Origin: Variovorax paradoxus NBRC 15149
GTDB taxonomy: Bacteria; Pseudomonadota; Gammaproteobacteria; Burkholderiales; Burkholderiaceae_C
Direction: 5' to 3'
Assembly (NCBI RefSeq): GCF_001591365.1
Contig: NZ_BCUT01000007.1
Span: 558,001 to 622,000 of the forward strand
DNA: 64,000 nucleotides
Shown here piece by piece: positions 1-8,263 of the stretch (its first letter is position 1; each line of letters opens with the position of its first letter). Made by a program: the position numbers and the translations under genes. The notes beneath the pieces are model-generated. The model saw only the letters and a program-made list of their open reading frames with translations. It did no database searches and was not told the DNA's origin.

Positions 1-434
1 ATGGCGCCGCTTTCGGGGTCGAAGCGCAGCCCGCCCACCTCCTGCGGGTTCAGGACCGCGTCGGCACCGGCGTTCTGGTGGCGCCGGCGCAGTGCGCGGA
101 TGCGTGCTTCCAGCTCGTCGAGATCGAAGGGCTTGGGCAGGTAGTCGTCGGCGCCGGCGTTCAGGCCCATGATGCGGTCGCCGACCGTGCCGCGGGCCGT
201 GAGCAGCAGCACCGGCGTGCGCAGCCCCGCGGCGCGCGCCTGGGCCAGCACCTGCAGGCCGTCGAGGTTGGGCAGGCTCAGGTCGAGCGCCACCACGTCG
301 GGCTCCAGGGCGCGCCATTGTTCGACGGCCAGGGCGCCGTCGCCGCAGATGCGCACGTCGATCCTGCTGCGGGCGAGGGCGCGCTGCAGGGTGACCTGCA
401 TCGAGGGATCGTCTTCGACCAGCAGCAGCTTCAT
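1..434 (-). CDS. tctD: TctD-like OmpR-family response regulator (3' end beyond window)
   Basis: Receiver domain and linker of a winged-helix response regulator; the DNA-binding half lies beyond the left edge. It opens MKLLLVEDDPSM, with the acidic pocket at residues 8-9, the phospho-acceptor Asp51 in VVALDLSLPN, and the conserved Lys in YLPKPFDLDEL. The ATG at 432-434 is the natural start for this family. It is divergent from tctC with 127 bases between the start codons. In the known Tct systems TctD works with the TctE kinase to induce the tricarboxylate transporter, so the name rests on position and family. A tctE gene would be expected just beyond position 1. Sure of family, fairly sure of role. 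Confidence 0.85.
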   Translation of the reverse strand, partial: MKLLLVEDDPSMQVTLQRALARSRIDVRICGDGALAVEQWRALEPDVVALDLSLPNLDGLQVLAQARAAGLRTPVLLLTARGTVGDRIMGLNAGADDYLPKPFDLDELEARIRALRRRHQNAGADAVLNPQEVGGLRFDPESGA

Positions 435-561
435 GGGGTGTGGTGGGGGAATGGTACTTCGGTGTTTTCCCCAGTCCGGTGGACAGCCAACTGACAGCAG
501 GGCGGCGCATGATAGCGGCTCAGGTCCAAGTCAGGTTTTCTTTAGTTCTCAGGAGACAACG

Positions 562-1521
562 ATGCGTCGCGACACCTTTTTGAAGTCATTGGCCGCGCTG
601 GCCGCCGCCGGAGCCCTGCCGTTGTCGGCACGCGCCGCAGCCAACGTCAAGATGATGATTCCAGCCAACCCGGGCGGCGGCTGGGATACCACGGGCCGCG
701 CGCTGGGCAAGGCAATGACCGAATCCAAGCAGGCCGACACGGTCACCTACGACAACAAGGGCGGCGCCGCCGGCGCGCTGGGCCTGGCCCAGTTCGTGAA
801 CGGCTCCAAGGGCGATCCGAACGCGCTCATGGTCATGGGCTCCGTCATGCTCGGCGGCATCATCACCGGCAAGCCGCCGGTCAACCTCTCGCAGGCCACG
901 CCAATTGCGCGCCTGACCACCGAATACAACGTGTTCGTGCTGCCGGCCAATTCGCCCTTCAAGACCATGAAGGACGTGGTCGAGCAGCTCAAGAAGGACC
1001 CGGGCAGCGTCAAGTGGGGCGGCGGTTCGCGCGGTTCCACCGAGCACATTGCCGCGGCCATGATCGCGCAGAAGGTCGGCGCCGATCCGTCCAAGATCAA
1101 CTACGTGGCCTTCCGCGGCGGCGGCGAAGCCACGGCCGCCATCCTGGGCGGCAACGTCACCGTCGGCGGCAGCGGCTACAGCGAGTTCGCCGAGTACATC
1201 GCCGCCGGCAAGATGAAGCCCATTGCGGTCACCTCGGCCCAGCGCCTGCCGGGCATCAACGTGCCCACGCTCAAGGAGCAGGGCATCGACGTGGAGATCG
1301 GCAACTGGCGCGGCGTGTATGGCGCCCCCGGCATCAGCGCCGAGCAGCGCAAGGCGCTGACCGACATGGTGCTGGCCGCGCTCAAGAGCCCGTCGTGGGC
1401 CGAATCGCTCAAGAAGAACGACTGGACGCCGGCCGTGCTGTCGGGCGACGCCTTTGCCAAGTTCGTCGACGACGACTTCGCGAGCCTGCGCGCGATCATG
1501 GCCAAGTCCGGGATGATCTGA
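562..1521 (+). CDS. tctC: Tripartite tricarboxylate transporter substrate-binding protein TctC
   Basis: Periplasmic solute receptor of the TTT transporter family, delivering citrate or related carboxylates to TctA/TctB. The 319-residue product begins MRRDTFLKSLAALAAAG, a twin-Arg-like or Sec signal ending near SARAAA, followed by the family hallmark MMIPANPGGGWDTTGRAL and a late AITSAQRLP-type segment (AVTSAQRLPGI) with TLKEQGIDVEIGNWRGV. The start at 562 has AGGAGA just upstream and gives the correct signal peptide; an upstream in-frame extension to 169 has no support. It is first in a tctCBA operon, divergent from the tctD-like regulator. Substrate is inferred, because TTT receptors vary widely. 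Confidence 0.92.
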   Translation: MRRDTFLKSLAALAAAGALPLSARAAANVKMMIPANPGGGWDTTGRALGKAMTESKQADTVTYDNKGGAAGALGLAQFVNGSKGDPNALMVMGSVMLGGIITGKPPVNLSQATPIARLTTEYNVFVLPANSPFKTMKDVVEQLKKDPGSVKWGGGSRGSTEHIAAAMIAQKVGADPSKINYVAFRGGGEATAAILGGNVTVGGSGYSEFAEYIAAGKMKPIAVTSAQRLPGINVPTLKEQGIDVEIGNWRGVYGAPGISAEQRKALTDMVLAALKSPSWAESLKKNDWTPAVLSGDAFAKFVDDDFASLRAIMAKSGMI

Positions 1522-1526
1522 TTTCG

Positions 1527-1650
1527 CTCGCCCCCAGTCTTCGCGCACTTCGTGTCGCTACGCCAACCCCCTACCGGGGGCAACACCAGAGGCCCGGCGG
1601 AGCCGGTTCCTCGGTGTTCCTGGCAGGGGATGGGGGCTCTTTCGAGTAGT
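1527..1650 (+). repeat. Dispersed palindromic intergenic repeat, copy 1
   Basis: The tctC-tctB gap holds a C5/G5 hairpin followed by ACACC, the 20-base core at 1591-1610 (GGCCCGGCGGAGCCGGTTCC) and GGTGT. The same core occurs inverted at 8184-8203, with the same flanking hairpin and ACACC/GGTGT arms. It lies between cotranscribed genes, so it probably folds in the mRNA. Boundaries are approximate. Confidence 0.7.
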
Positions 1651-1700
1651 GGGGGCTTTCAGCGAGTCCCCGTTCCTTTCCCTGACTGCGGGAGCAAAAA

Positions 1701-2237
1701 ATGACAACTCCAGAATCCTCGGTCTCGCCGCAAGCTGCGGCCACGTGGCCGCAAACATTGGTCGGGGCCGGCGTGCTGCTGACCGGCTTGGCGCTGGCTT
1801 TCGGCGCCATCGGCATTTCTTCCGAGGCCGGCTACGGCGGCGTCGGGCCCAACTTCCTGCCCTGGCTGGTGTCGGGCGTGCTCACGCTGTGCGGCGCCTG
1901 GATTCTCTGGGAAGCGCGCACCGGCGGCTTTCGCGAGCTCGACGCACCCTCGGGCGCGGAGCATGCCTACTGGCCGGGCTTCGTCTGGGTGTCGGCCGGC
2001 CTGCTGCTCAATGCGGCGCTGATCACCATGCTGGGCTTCATCCTGAGCTGCACGCTGTGCTACGTGCTGGCGGTGCAGGGCCTGCGCCGCGCGAGCGGCC
2101 ATCCCTCGGCCAACCAGCCGCGCACCTGGGCCATCGACCTTGTGACCGGCGCGCTCATCTCGGCGCCCGTGTTCTGGATGTTCACCAAGTTCCTGGCCAT
2201 CAACCTGCCGGGCCTCACGACCACCGGCTGGATCTGA
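1701..2237 (+). CDS. tctB: Tripartite tricarboxylate transporter small membrane subunit TctB
   Basis: Small integral membrane component (178 residues) of the TTT carrier. About four hydrophobic segments are visible (around residues 18-40, 48-65, 90-125 and 145-170), and the first loop has the YGGVGPNFLPWLVSG stretch typical of TctB, which couples the fold to TctA. The start follows a GGGAGCAAAAA ribosome site. One base separates its stop from tctA, so the two are translationally linked; the longer gap to tctC contains a palindromic repeat. Sequence identity is low across this family, so position carries much of the assignment. Confidence 0.9.
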   Translation: MTTPESSVSPQAAATWPQTLVGAGVLLTGLALAFGAIGISSEAGYGGVGPNFLPWLVSGVLTLCGAWILWEARTGGFRELDAPSGAEHAYWPGFVWVSAGLLLNAALITMLGFILSCTLCYVLAVQGLRRASGHPSANQPRTWAIDLVTGALISAPVFWMFTKFLAINLPGLTTTGWI

Positions 2238-2238
2238 C

Positions 2239-3753
2239 ATGGACATTTTCAACGCACTCATGATGGGTTTCGCCGCGGCGATCACCCCCGTCAATCTTCT
2301 CTGGTGCCTGGTGGGCTGCGCCCTGGGCACGGCCGTCGGCGTGCTGCCGGGCATCGGCCCGGCCGTGGCGGTGGCCATGCTGCTGCCGATCACCGGCAAG
2401 GTCGACATCACGGCCTCGATGATCTTCTTCTCGGGCATCTACTACGGCGCCATGTACGGCGGCTCGACCACGTCCATCCTGCTCAACACGCCCGGCGAAA
2501 CCGCCAGCATGGTGACGGCGATGGAAGGCAACAAGATGGCCAAGAGCGGCAGGGCGGGCGCAGCGCTGGCCACCGCCGCCATCGGCTCCTTCGTGGCCGG
2601 CACCATCGCCACCGTGATCGTCACGCTGTTCGCGCCGTTCGTGGCCGAGTTCGCCGTGAAGCTCGGGCCGCCCGAGTACTTCCTGCTGATGCTGCTGGCC
2701 TTCACCACCGTGAGCGCGGTGCTCGGCAAGAGCACGCTGCGCGGCATGACGGCGCTGTTCATCGGCCTGGCGGCCGGCTGCGTCGGGCTCGACCAGATCT
2801 CGGGCCAGGGCCGCTACACCGGCGGTGTGCCCGAACTGCTCGACGGCATCGAGATCGTGCTGGTGGCCGTGGGCCTGTTCGCGGTGGCCGAAGTGCTGTA
2901 CGCCGTGCTCTACGAGGGCAAGGTGGTCGAGGCCCAGAACAAGCTGACCCGCGTGCACATGAGCAAGCGCGACTGGAAGCGCTCGATTCCGGCATGGCTG
3001 CGCGGCACCGCCATCGGCACGCCGTTCGGCTGCATTCCCGCGGGCGGCACCGAGATTCCGACCTTCCTGAGCTATGCGACGGAAAAGAAGCTGGCCAAGG
3101 ATGCCGACGCCAAGGCCGAGTTCGGCACCACCGGCGCCATCGAAGGCGTGGCCGGCCCCGAAGCGGCCAACAACGCCACGGTGACCGCGGCGCTGATCCC
3201 GCTGCTCACGCTCGGCATTCCCACGTCGAACACCACCGCCATCTTGCTGGGCGCGTTCCAGAACTACGGCATCCAGCCGGGGCCGCAGCTGTTCACCACG
3301 TCGGCCGCGCTGGTGTGGGCGCTGATCGCCTCGCTCTACATCGGCAACGTGATGCTGCTGGTGCTGAACCTGCCGATGGTGGGCCTGTGGGTCAAGCTGC
3401 TGAAGATTCCCAAGCCGCAGCTCTACGCCGGCATCCTGATCTTTGCGACGGTGGGTGCCTATGGCATGCGCCAGAGCGCATTCGACCTGTTCCTGCTCTA
3501 CGGCATCGGCCTGCTCGGCGTGGCGATGCGGCGCTTCGACTTCCCGACCGCTCCCGTGGTGGTGGGCATGATCCTCGGGCCGCTGGCCGAAGCGCAGCTG
3601 CGCAACGCGATGTCCATCGGGGAGGGCAGTGCCGTGGTGTTCTTCCAGCGGCCGATGTCGATCACGCTTGTGGTTGTCATTGTGGCTGTGCTGGTGTTGC
3701 CGCGGGTTGCGAAGCGGATGAGTGAGCGCAAGTTGGCCAGGCTGGCGGCCTAA
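2239..3753 (+). CDS. tctA: Tripartite tricarboxylate transporter large membrane subunit TctA
   Basis: Main permease (504 residues, about twelve membrane segments) that moves carboxylates using the proton or sodium gradient. The family signature is clear: GTAVGVLPGIGPAVAVAMLLP near residues 30-55 and GIYYGAMYGGSTTSILLNTPGE at about 60-85, with the second repeat-like region IPAGGTEIPTFLSYATEKK and TLGIPTSNTTAILLGAF. It is the last gene of tctCBA. Immediately downstream is a 600-base palindrome whose outer arm begins about ten bases after the stop and may act in termination. Confidence 0.95.
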   Translation: MDIFNALMMGFAAAITPVNLLWCLVGCALGTAVGVLPGIGPAVAVAMLLPITGKVDITASMIFFSGIYYGAMYGGSTTSILLNTPGETASMVTAMEGNKMAKSGRAGAALATAAIGSFVAGTIATVIVTLFAPFVAEFAVKLGPPEYFLLMLLAFTTVSAVLGKSTLRGMTALFIGLAAGCVGLDQISGQGRYTGGVPELLDGIEIVLVAVGLFAVAEVLYAVLYEGKVVEAQNKLTRVHMSKRDWKRSIPAWLRGTAIGTPFGCIPAGGTEIPTFLSYATEKKLAKDADAKAEFGTTGAIEGVAGPEAANNATVTAALIPLLTLGIPTSNTTAILLGAFQNYGIQPGPQLFTTSAALVWALIASLYIGNVMLLVLNLPMVGLWVKLLKIPKPQLYAGILIFATVGAYGMRQSAFDLFLLYGIGLLGVAMRRFDFPTAPVVVGMILGPLAEAQLRNAMSIGEGSAVVFFQRPMSITLVVVIVAVLVLPRVAKRMSERKLARLAA

Positions 3754-3797
3754 GGGTGCTGTTTTTTCCCGGGGCCGGGTCTCGCCCCGGCGGGCGA

Positions 3798-3831
3798 CTT
3801 ACTTTCTTTTGCTTCGCCAAAAGAAAGTAAG
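3798..3831 (+). repeat. Perfect 14-bp hairpin in left arm
   Basis: CTTACTTTCTTTTG at 3798-3811 pairs perfectly with 3818-3831 around a CTTCGC loop. It sits 45 bases after the tctA stop. The near-identical hairpin in the right arm (4287-4320) suggests this is the conserved core of the repeat, and possibly a transcription stop for both flanking convergent genes. Confidence 0.75.
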
Positions 3832-4286
3832 CAAAGAAAAGGCGACCCCACTGTCTGCGACCCTTCGCTGCGCTACGGGCAACCTGCGGTGCTCGCGTTT
3901 CGCGGGGTCCGCAGAACTCGCTTCGCTCGGACAGCTGCGGCCCTGATCCGCGAAACGCTGCGCTCCTCGGCGCATACAGAGGGGCTTGGGAACCACACAG
4001 GCCTTTGCTTCGCTCGGCCACCAAGCCACCGCGGCGCTGCGCGCCGCGGTGGTTGGAATTGGCTGTTGGTATTGGCTGTTGGATATTGGGGCCGAGCGAA
4101 GCGAAGGCCGCCCGCTCCCACCCCTTCTGTATGCGCCGAGGAGCGCAGATGGAGGCGGGATCAGGGCCGCAGCTGCCTGAGCGCAACGCAGTGGAGCGAG
4201 TTCTGCGGACCCCCGCCGCAATCGAGCACCGCAGGTTGCCCGCAGCGAAGCGGAGGGACGCAGACAGCAGGGTCGCCTTTTCTTTG

Positions 4287-4320
4287 CTTACTTTCTTTTG
4301 GCGAAGCAAAAGAAAGTGAG
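4287..4320 (-). repeat. Hairpin in right arm, inverted copy of 3798-3831
   Basis: CTTACTTTCTTTTG at 4287-4300 pairs with 4307-4320 with one G-T mismatch, loop GCGAAG. It lies 48 bases beyond the stop of the M55 peptidase, which converges with tctA. Confidence 0.72.
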
Positions 4321-4367
4321 TCGCCCGCCGGGGCGAGACCCGGCCCCCGTCCTCAAAAAAACTCAAC

Positions 4368-5189
4368 TCAACGCAACATAGAAGACATCGCCGAACAGCA
4401 GTTCAGCATCCGCACAGCCGCTTCCACCGTCTCGGCGGAAAACCGCAACGTGACACCGTCGACGCGCTCGAACGACGGCCATTGGCAGAACAGATCCGCC
4501 ATCATCGGCGACTGCGTGCGCAGTGTGACCACCTGCGGACCCTTGAACACCAGCGGCCTCGCATTACCGCGTGCAGCCAGCGCCTCGGCCACACCCGCCC
4601 GGATGGCGGCGCGCGACTGCTCGGGTGACAGCGACACCCCGCTGTTGAACCCCGTGGCACGCTTGGTCTGCACGAAGGTCGCATGCGGAAAAAGCGCCCG
4701 GTTCTCGGCGATGAACACGTCGTCCCCGCTGGCCATCACCACCGGCACGCCATATTCGCCGGCCAGTGCGCCGTAGAGCCCGGCCTCGCCCAGTTCCTGC
4801 TCGCCGAGCCGGATGCCGGCAAAGGCAAAGCTGTTGATGGTGTGGGCGAGGATGCCGCGTCCCTGCGCGCGCGAGTGGTAGCCCACCATGCAGACGGCGT
4901 CCACGCCTTCTTCCTCCACGCCGGCCACCATGCTCAGGTAGCGCGGCTTGCCCTGCACCACGCGGGCGCGCGCATCGAGCACGTCGGGCGGCATGTTGCG
5001 AAAGCCGCCGTGCGAATCGTTGACCAGCACCTCGGTGGCGCCGGCCTCGAAGGCGCCGGCAACGGCTGCGCTGGCCTCGTGCGCCATCAGCAGGCGGGCG
5101 CGTTCGTACTCGGGGTTGCCGGGCCGCGCCTGCTCGTGGTGGTAGACGCCCGCAACGCCTTCGATGTCGGTGGAGATCAGGACTTTCAT
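4368..5189 (-). CDS. M55-family D-aminopeptidase (DppA-like)
   Basis: Zinc D-aminopeptidase family of Bacillus DppA, which removes N-terminal D-residues from short peptides. The 273-residue product begins MKVLISTDIEGVAGV, where Asp8 and Glu10 are the family's metal ligands; NDSHGGFRNMPP and GYHSRAQGRGILAHTINS supply further His ligands. The start at 5189 was chosen because the family begins exactly at this motif; the frame extends 27 codons upstream with no homologous-looking sequence. It is the last gene of the eight-gene peptide operon, 19 bases after the DmpA-type peptidase. Cytoplasmic, with no signal peptide. Confidence 0.9.
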   Translation of the reverse strand: MKVLISTDIEGVAGVYHHEQARPGNPEYERARLLMAHEASAAVAGAFEAGATEVLVNDSHGGFRNMPPDVLDARARVVQGKPRYLSMVAGVEEEGVDAVCMVGYHSRAQGRGILAHTINSFAFAGIRLGEQELGEAGLYGALAGEYGVPVVMASGDDVFIAENRALFPHATFVQTKRATGFNSGVSLSPEQSRAAIRAGVAEALAARGNARPLVFKGPQVVTLRTQSPMMADLFCQWPSFERVDGVTLRFSAETVEAAVRMLNCCSAMSSMLR

Positions 5190-5208
5190 GGGAGGGAATG
5201 CGGTTGCG

Positions 5209-6261
5209 CTAAAGAGAAGAAAGGGAAGAGGGCGGCAGCAGTTCCGACAGCGCTGCCCGGTGATTGCCATCGCGGCCTGTCACGGCCGTGGCGCGCCAGA
5301 GGGCATGCAGGATCGCCTGCTCGGTGCTGTCGGCCGCGGCCTGGAAGAGGCCGTCGAGCAATCCGTCGTGCACCATCGCGATGGCCGGCATCGGGCGATC
5401 GACGCGGTCGGGCACGGTGTAGGCGGTCGAGAAGGCCAGCACGATGTCGCCGCTGCCATGGCCGAAGACCGAGCCGGTGCGCGCCAGCCCCGCGCCCGCG
5501 CGCAGCGCGAGGCGGCGCAGCTGGCGCGCATCGAGCGGTGCATCGGTGGCGACGACGATGATGATCGAGCCCTTCTCGGGCTCCCTGGATTCGCGCGTGC
5601 CGTGCGCGGCCAGCCGCTCGCCGACCGGATGCCCGGCCAGCACCAGCTGCGGCTGGCGCCCGTAGTTCGCGAGCACCAGCGTGCCCACGGTGTGCAATTC
5701 GCCCCCTGGCGCCGAGACGCGCCGCGAGGCGCTGCCGATGCCGCCCTTGAGCTGGAAGCTCGACATGCCGCGCCCCGCGCCGACCGAGCCCTGCGCGAAG
5801 TCGGAGCCGGCGCTCTCGAGCGCGCGCAGGTAGTCCGCCTCGGTCACGGCCAGCCGCTGGATGTCGTTCAGAAAACCGTCGTTGCACTCGAAGACCAGCG
5901 GATTCACCGTCGGCAGCGACCGGCCGCTCTCGGGGTTGGCCGCTATGCAATGGCGGATCTGCGCCGTGGCCACCGTGCCGACCGAAAACGTGTTGGTCAG
6001 CGCAATCGGCGTCTCCAGCACGCCGAGCTCGGCGAGCTGCACCAGCCCCACGCTCTTGCCGAAGCCGTTGAGCACCACGGCGGCGGCCGGTACCTTGTCG
6101 CGGAACGGATCGCCCGCATGCGGTCGGATCACCGTCACGCCGGTCTGCACGCTGCCGTCATCGAGCGTCTGGTGGCCGACCGTGACGCCTTCGACGTCGG
6201 TGATGGCGTTGCGCGCGCCTTGCAGCAGGGTGCCGATGTAGGGCAGGGAGTTCGCTGGCAT
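5209..6261 (-). CDS. P1-family (DmpA/BapA-type) self-processing aminopeptidase
   Basis: Ntn-like peptidase of family S58, which includes DmpA (L-aminopeptidase/D-Ala-amidase) and beta-peptidyl aminopeptidases. The sequence shows DVEGVTVGHQTL near residue 22, VVLNGFGKS, the central VGAGRGMSSFQLKGGIGSAS, and the predicted self-cleavage site Gly231-Ser232 before IIIVVATDAPL, where the new N-terminal Ser is the nucleophile. At 350 residues it is near DmpA length. No export signal. It lies between the permease genes and the M55 peptidase. Whether it prefers beta-peptides, D-Ala amides or ordinary N-termini cannot be read from the sequence. Confidence 0.9.
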   Translation of the reverse strand: MPANSLPYIGTLLQGARNAITDVEGVTVGHQTLDDGSVQTGVTVIRPHAGDPFRDKVPAAAVVLNGFGKSVGLVQLAELGVLETPIALTNTFSVGTVATAQIRHCIAANPESGRSLPTVNPLVFECNDGFLNDIQRLAVTEADYLRALESAGSDFAQGSVGAGRGMSSFQLKGGIGSASRRVSAPGGELHTVGTLVLANYGRQPQLVLAGHPVGERLAAHGTRESREPEKGSIIIVVATDAPLDARQLRRLALRAGAGLARTGSVFGHGSGDIVLAFSTAYTVPDRVDRPMPAIAMVHDGLLDGLFQAAADSTEQAILHALWRATAVTGRDGNHRAALSELLPPSSLSSL

Positions 6262-6273
6262 CGAATGAATGGG

Positions 6274-7194
6274 TTATTCGCGGTCGATCTTCGGATCGAG
6301 CGCGTCGCGCAGTGCATCGCCCAGCAGGTTGAACGCCAGCACGGTGAAGAAGATGGCCAGGCTCGGGAACAGCGCCACGTGCGGCGAGGTCACCATGTCG
6401 GCGCGGGCTTCGCTGAGCATGGCGCCCCATTCGGGCGTGGGCGGCTGCGCGCCCATGCCCAGGAACGAGAGGCTGGCGGCCGTGATGATCGAGGTGCCCA
6501 CGCGCATCGAAAAATACACGACGATCGACGAGATGGTGCCCGGCAGGATGTGCCGCACGATGATGGTCCAGTCCGATGCGCCGATGCTGCGCTCGGCCTC
6601 GATGTAGGTCTGCTGCTTGAGCACCAGCGTGTTGCCGCGCACCAGCCGCGCGAAGGCCGGCACGCTGAACACCGACACCGCCACCACCACGTTCGTCATG
6701 CTGCTGCCGAGGATGGCAACCACGCCAAGCGCCAGAAGAATGCCGGGGAAGGCAAAGAGCACGTCGGAGATGCGCATCACGATGCGGTCCCACCAGCCTT
6801 CGTAGTAGCCCGCGAGCAGGCCGAAGGCCGTGCCGACGAAGCCACCCACCAGCACCGAGAGAAAGCCCGCCATCAGCGAGATGCGCGCACCCATCAGGAT
6901 GCGGCTGAAGATGTCGCGCCCCAGCGGATCGACGCCGAACCAGTGCGTGGCCGAAGGCCCCGTGTTCAGCATGTCGTAGTCGAAGAAGTTCTCCGGGTCG
7001 AAGGGCACGATCCACGGCGCGAACACCGCGACGAGCACCAGCAGCAGCACGAACAGCGCCGCGACGATGCCCACGGGCTGCTTCTTGAAGCGGCGCCAGC
7101 ATTCGCCCCAGGGCGTGCGGACCTTGCCCGCAGTTTGGACCGCCACGACGGGCGGAGTGATCGATTCGGCAGTCACGCCGGTGGCTTGCGTCAT
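6274..7194 (-). CDS. gsiD: Peptide ABC transporter permease (GsiD/DppC-like)
   Basis: Inner-membrane permease of the peptide/nickel ABC family, 306 residues with about six membrane segments: one near residue 40 followed by a periplasmic stretch, then five from about residue 95. The cytoplasmic EAA loop reads EAERSIGASDWTIIVRHILPG at about residues 190-210. The N-terminal extension before WGECWRRFKKQPVG is usual for DppC-type subunits. It follows the GsiC-like permease by 10 bases and precedes the DmpA-type peptidase by 12. The gsi name reflects the iaaA-gsiABCD order known in E. coli; glutathione as substrate is not shown. Confidence 0.88.
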   Translation of the reverse strand: MTQATGVTAESITPPVVAVQTAGKVRTPWGECWRRFKKQPVGIVAALFVLLLVLVAVFAPWIVPFDPENFFDYDMLNTGPSATHWFGVDPLGRDIFSRILMGARISLMAGFLSVLVGGFVGTAFGLLAGYYEGWWDRIVMRISDVLFAFPGILLALGVVAILGSSMTNVVVAVSVFSVPAFARLVRGNTLVLKQQTYIEAERSIGASDWTIIVRHILPGTISSIVVYFSMRVGTSIITAASLSFLGMGAQPPTPEWGAMLSEARADMVTSPHVALFPSLAIFFTVLAFNLLGDALRDALDPKIDRE

Positions 7195-7204
7195 GTCGGC
7201 TGCC

Positions 7205-8125
7205 TCACTTGTAGCGGATGGTCGGGTTGATGTAGCCGTACAGCACGTCCACCACGAGGTTGATCAGGATGAACTCGAGCGAGAACAGCAGCACCAGCGT
7301 CTGGATCACGGGGTAGTCGCGCATCTGCACGGCGTCGACCAGCAGGCGCCCGAGGCCCGGCCAGTTGAAGACCGCCTCGACCAGGATCGAGCCGCCCAGC
7401 AAAAAGCCGAACTGCAGGCCCATCATCGTGACCACCGGGATCAGCGCGTTGCGCAGGCAGTGCTTGATGATGACGGTGCGCTCGCGCACGCCCTTGGCAC
7501 GCGCGGTGCGAACGAAATCTTCCTGGATCACTTCGACGAACGAAGCGCGCGTGAAGCGCGCCATCACGGCAGCCACCGCGGCACCCAGCGTGATCGAGGG
7601 CAGGATGTAGTGCTTCCAGCTGCTCGCGCCCACCGTGGGCAGCCAGCCGAGCTGGACCGAGAAGATCTGCATCAGCAGCATGCCGAGGGCAAATGCCGGA
7701 AAGGAGATGCCCGACACGGCCAGCGTCATGCCGAGCCGGTCGGGCCATTGGTTGCGGAACACGGCAGAAACAATGCCGATGCCCATGCCGAAGATCACGG
7801 CCCACACCATGCTGGTGATGGTCAGCATCACCGTGGGGAAGAAGCGCTCGCCGATCTCCATCGACACCGGCCGCCGCGTGCGGATCGAAGTGCCGAAGTC
7901 GCCCTGCAGCATGTGGGAGAAGAAGCTCACGAACTGCTGGGGCAGCGGCTTGTCGAGCCCGAGTTCCGCGCGGACCATGGCCACGGTCTGCTCGTCGGCC
8001 TCCTGGCCAGCGGCAAGTCGCGCCGGATCGCCGGGCAGCATGTGGACGAACAGGAACACCAGCACGGCCACGATGAGCAGCGTGGGGATCAGGCCCAACA
8101 GTCGTTTGAGGAAGTAATTCAGCAT
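7205..8125 (-). CDS. gsiC: Peptide ABC transporter permease (GsiC/DppB-like)
   Basis: First permease of the importer, 306 residues, beginning MLNYFLKRLLGLIPTLLIV, the standard DppB N-terminus with its first membrane helix and VHMLPGDPAR loop. About six helices are visible, and the EAA loop VRTARAKGVRERTVIIKHCLRNALIPV lies at about residues 200-225. It pairs with the GsiD-like subunit to form the channel. A 138-base gap containing a palindromic repeat separates it from the binding-protein gene upstream, which may lower permease expression relative to the receptor. Confidence 0.9.
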   Translation of the reverse strand: MLNYFLKRLLGLIPTLLIVAVLVFLFVHMLPGDPARLAAGQEADEQTVAMVRAELGLDKPLPQQFVSFFSHMLQGDFGTSIRTRRPVSMEIGERFFPTVMLTITSMVWAVIFGMGIGIVSAVFRNQWPDRLGMTLAVSGISFPAFALGMLLMQIFSVQLGWLPTVGASSWKHYILPSITLGAAVAAVMARFTRASFVEVIQEDFVRTARAKGVRERTVIIKHCLRNALIPVVTMMGLQFGFLLGGSILVEAVFNWPGLGRLLVDAVQMRDYPVIQTLVLLFSLEFILINLVVDVLYGYINPTIRYK

Positions 8126-8149
8126 GGCATATAGGCGATCAGGCCTCTC

Positions 8150-8256
8150 GGGGCCTTTTGAGGCCCTAGTCGGGAGACACCGCGGAACCGGCTCCGCCGG
8201 GCCGCAGGTGTCGCCCCCTTGAGGGGGAGGCGGCTACACAAAGTGAGCCGCTTCGG
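8150..8256 (-). repeat. Dispersed palindromic intergenic repeat, copy 2
   Basis: Inverted relative of the 1527-1650 element. On the minus strand it has CCCCC-TCAA-GGGGG (8214-8227), GACACC, the shared 20-base core (8184-8203) and GCGGTGTC. It lies between the receptor and permease genes of one operon, a position where hairpins often stabilise the upstream message. No protein is encoded. Confidence 0.7.
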
Positions 8257-8263
8257 GGGTGGA

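Larger units (their letters stand above)
3763..4362. repeat. About 600-base imperfect inverted repeat filling the tctA-M55 peptidase gap
   Basis: Most of this gene-free stretch is one palindrome. The left arm (CCGGGTCTCGCCCCGGCGGG, the 3798-3831 hairpin, AGGCGACCC, CGGGCAACCTGCGGTGCTCG, GGGTCCGCAGAACTCGCT, CAGCTGCGGCCCTGATC, CTCCTCGGCGCATACAGA) recurs in the same order on the opposite strand in the right arm, centred near 4060. Next to the centre lies a further GC-rich hairpin around 4025-4052. Any open frames here are fortuitous. It resembles a fold-back mobile or REP-type element of Comamonadaceae, but no transposase is present. Confidence 0.75.

Noticed and set aside
562..1521. TctC as a longer protein starting at 169
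   Set aside because: The upstream part is antisense to the response regulator and would bury the signal peptide; AGGAGA precedes the ATG at 562.
3889..4776. Open frame running through the palindrome into the M55 gene
   Set aside because: Its first half is repeat sequence and its second half is antisense to the peptidase; no ribosome site or domain.
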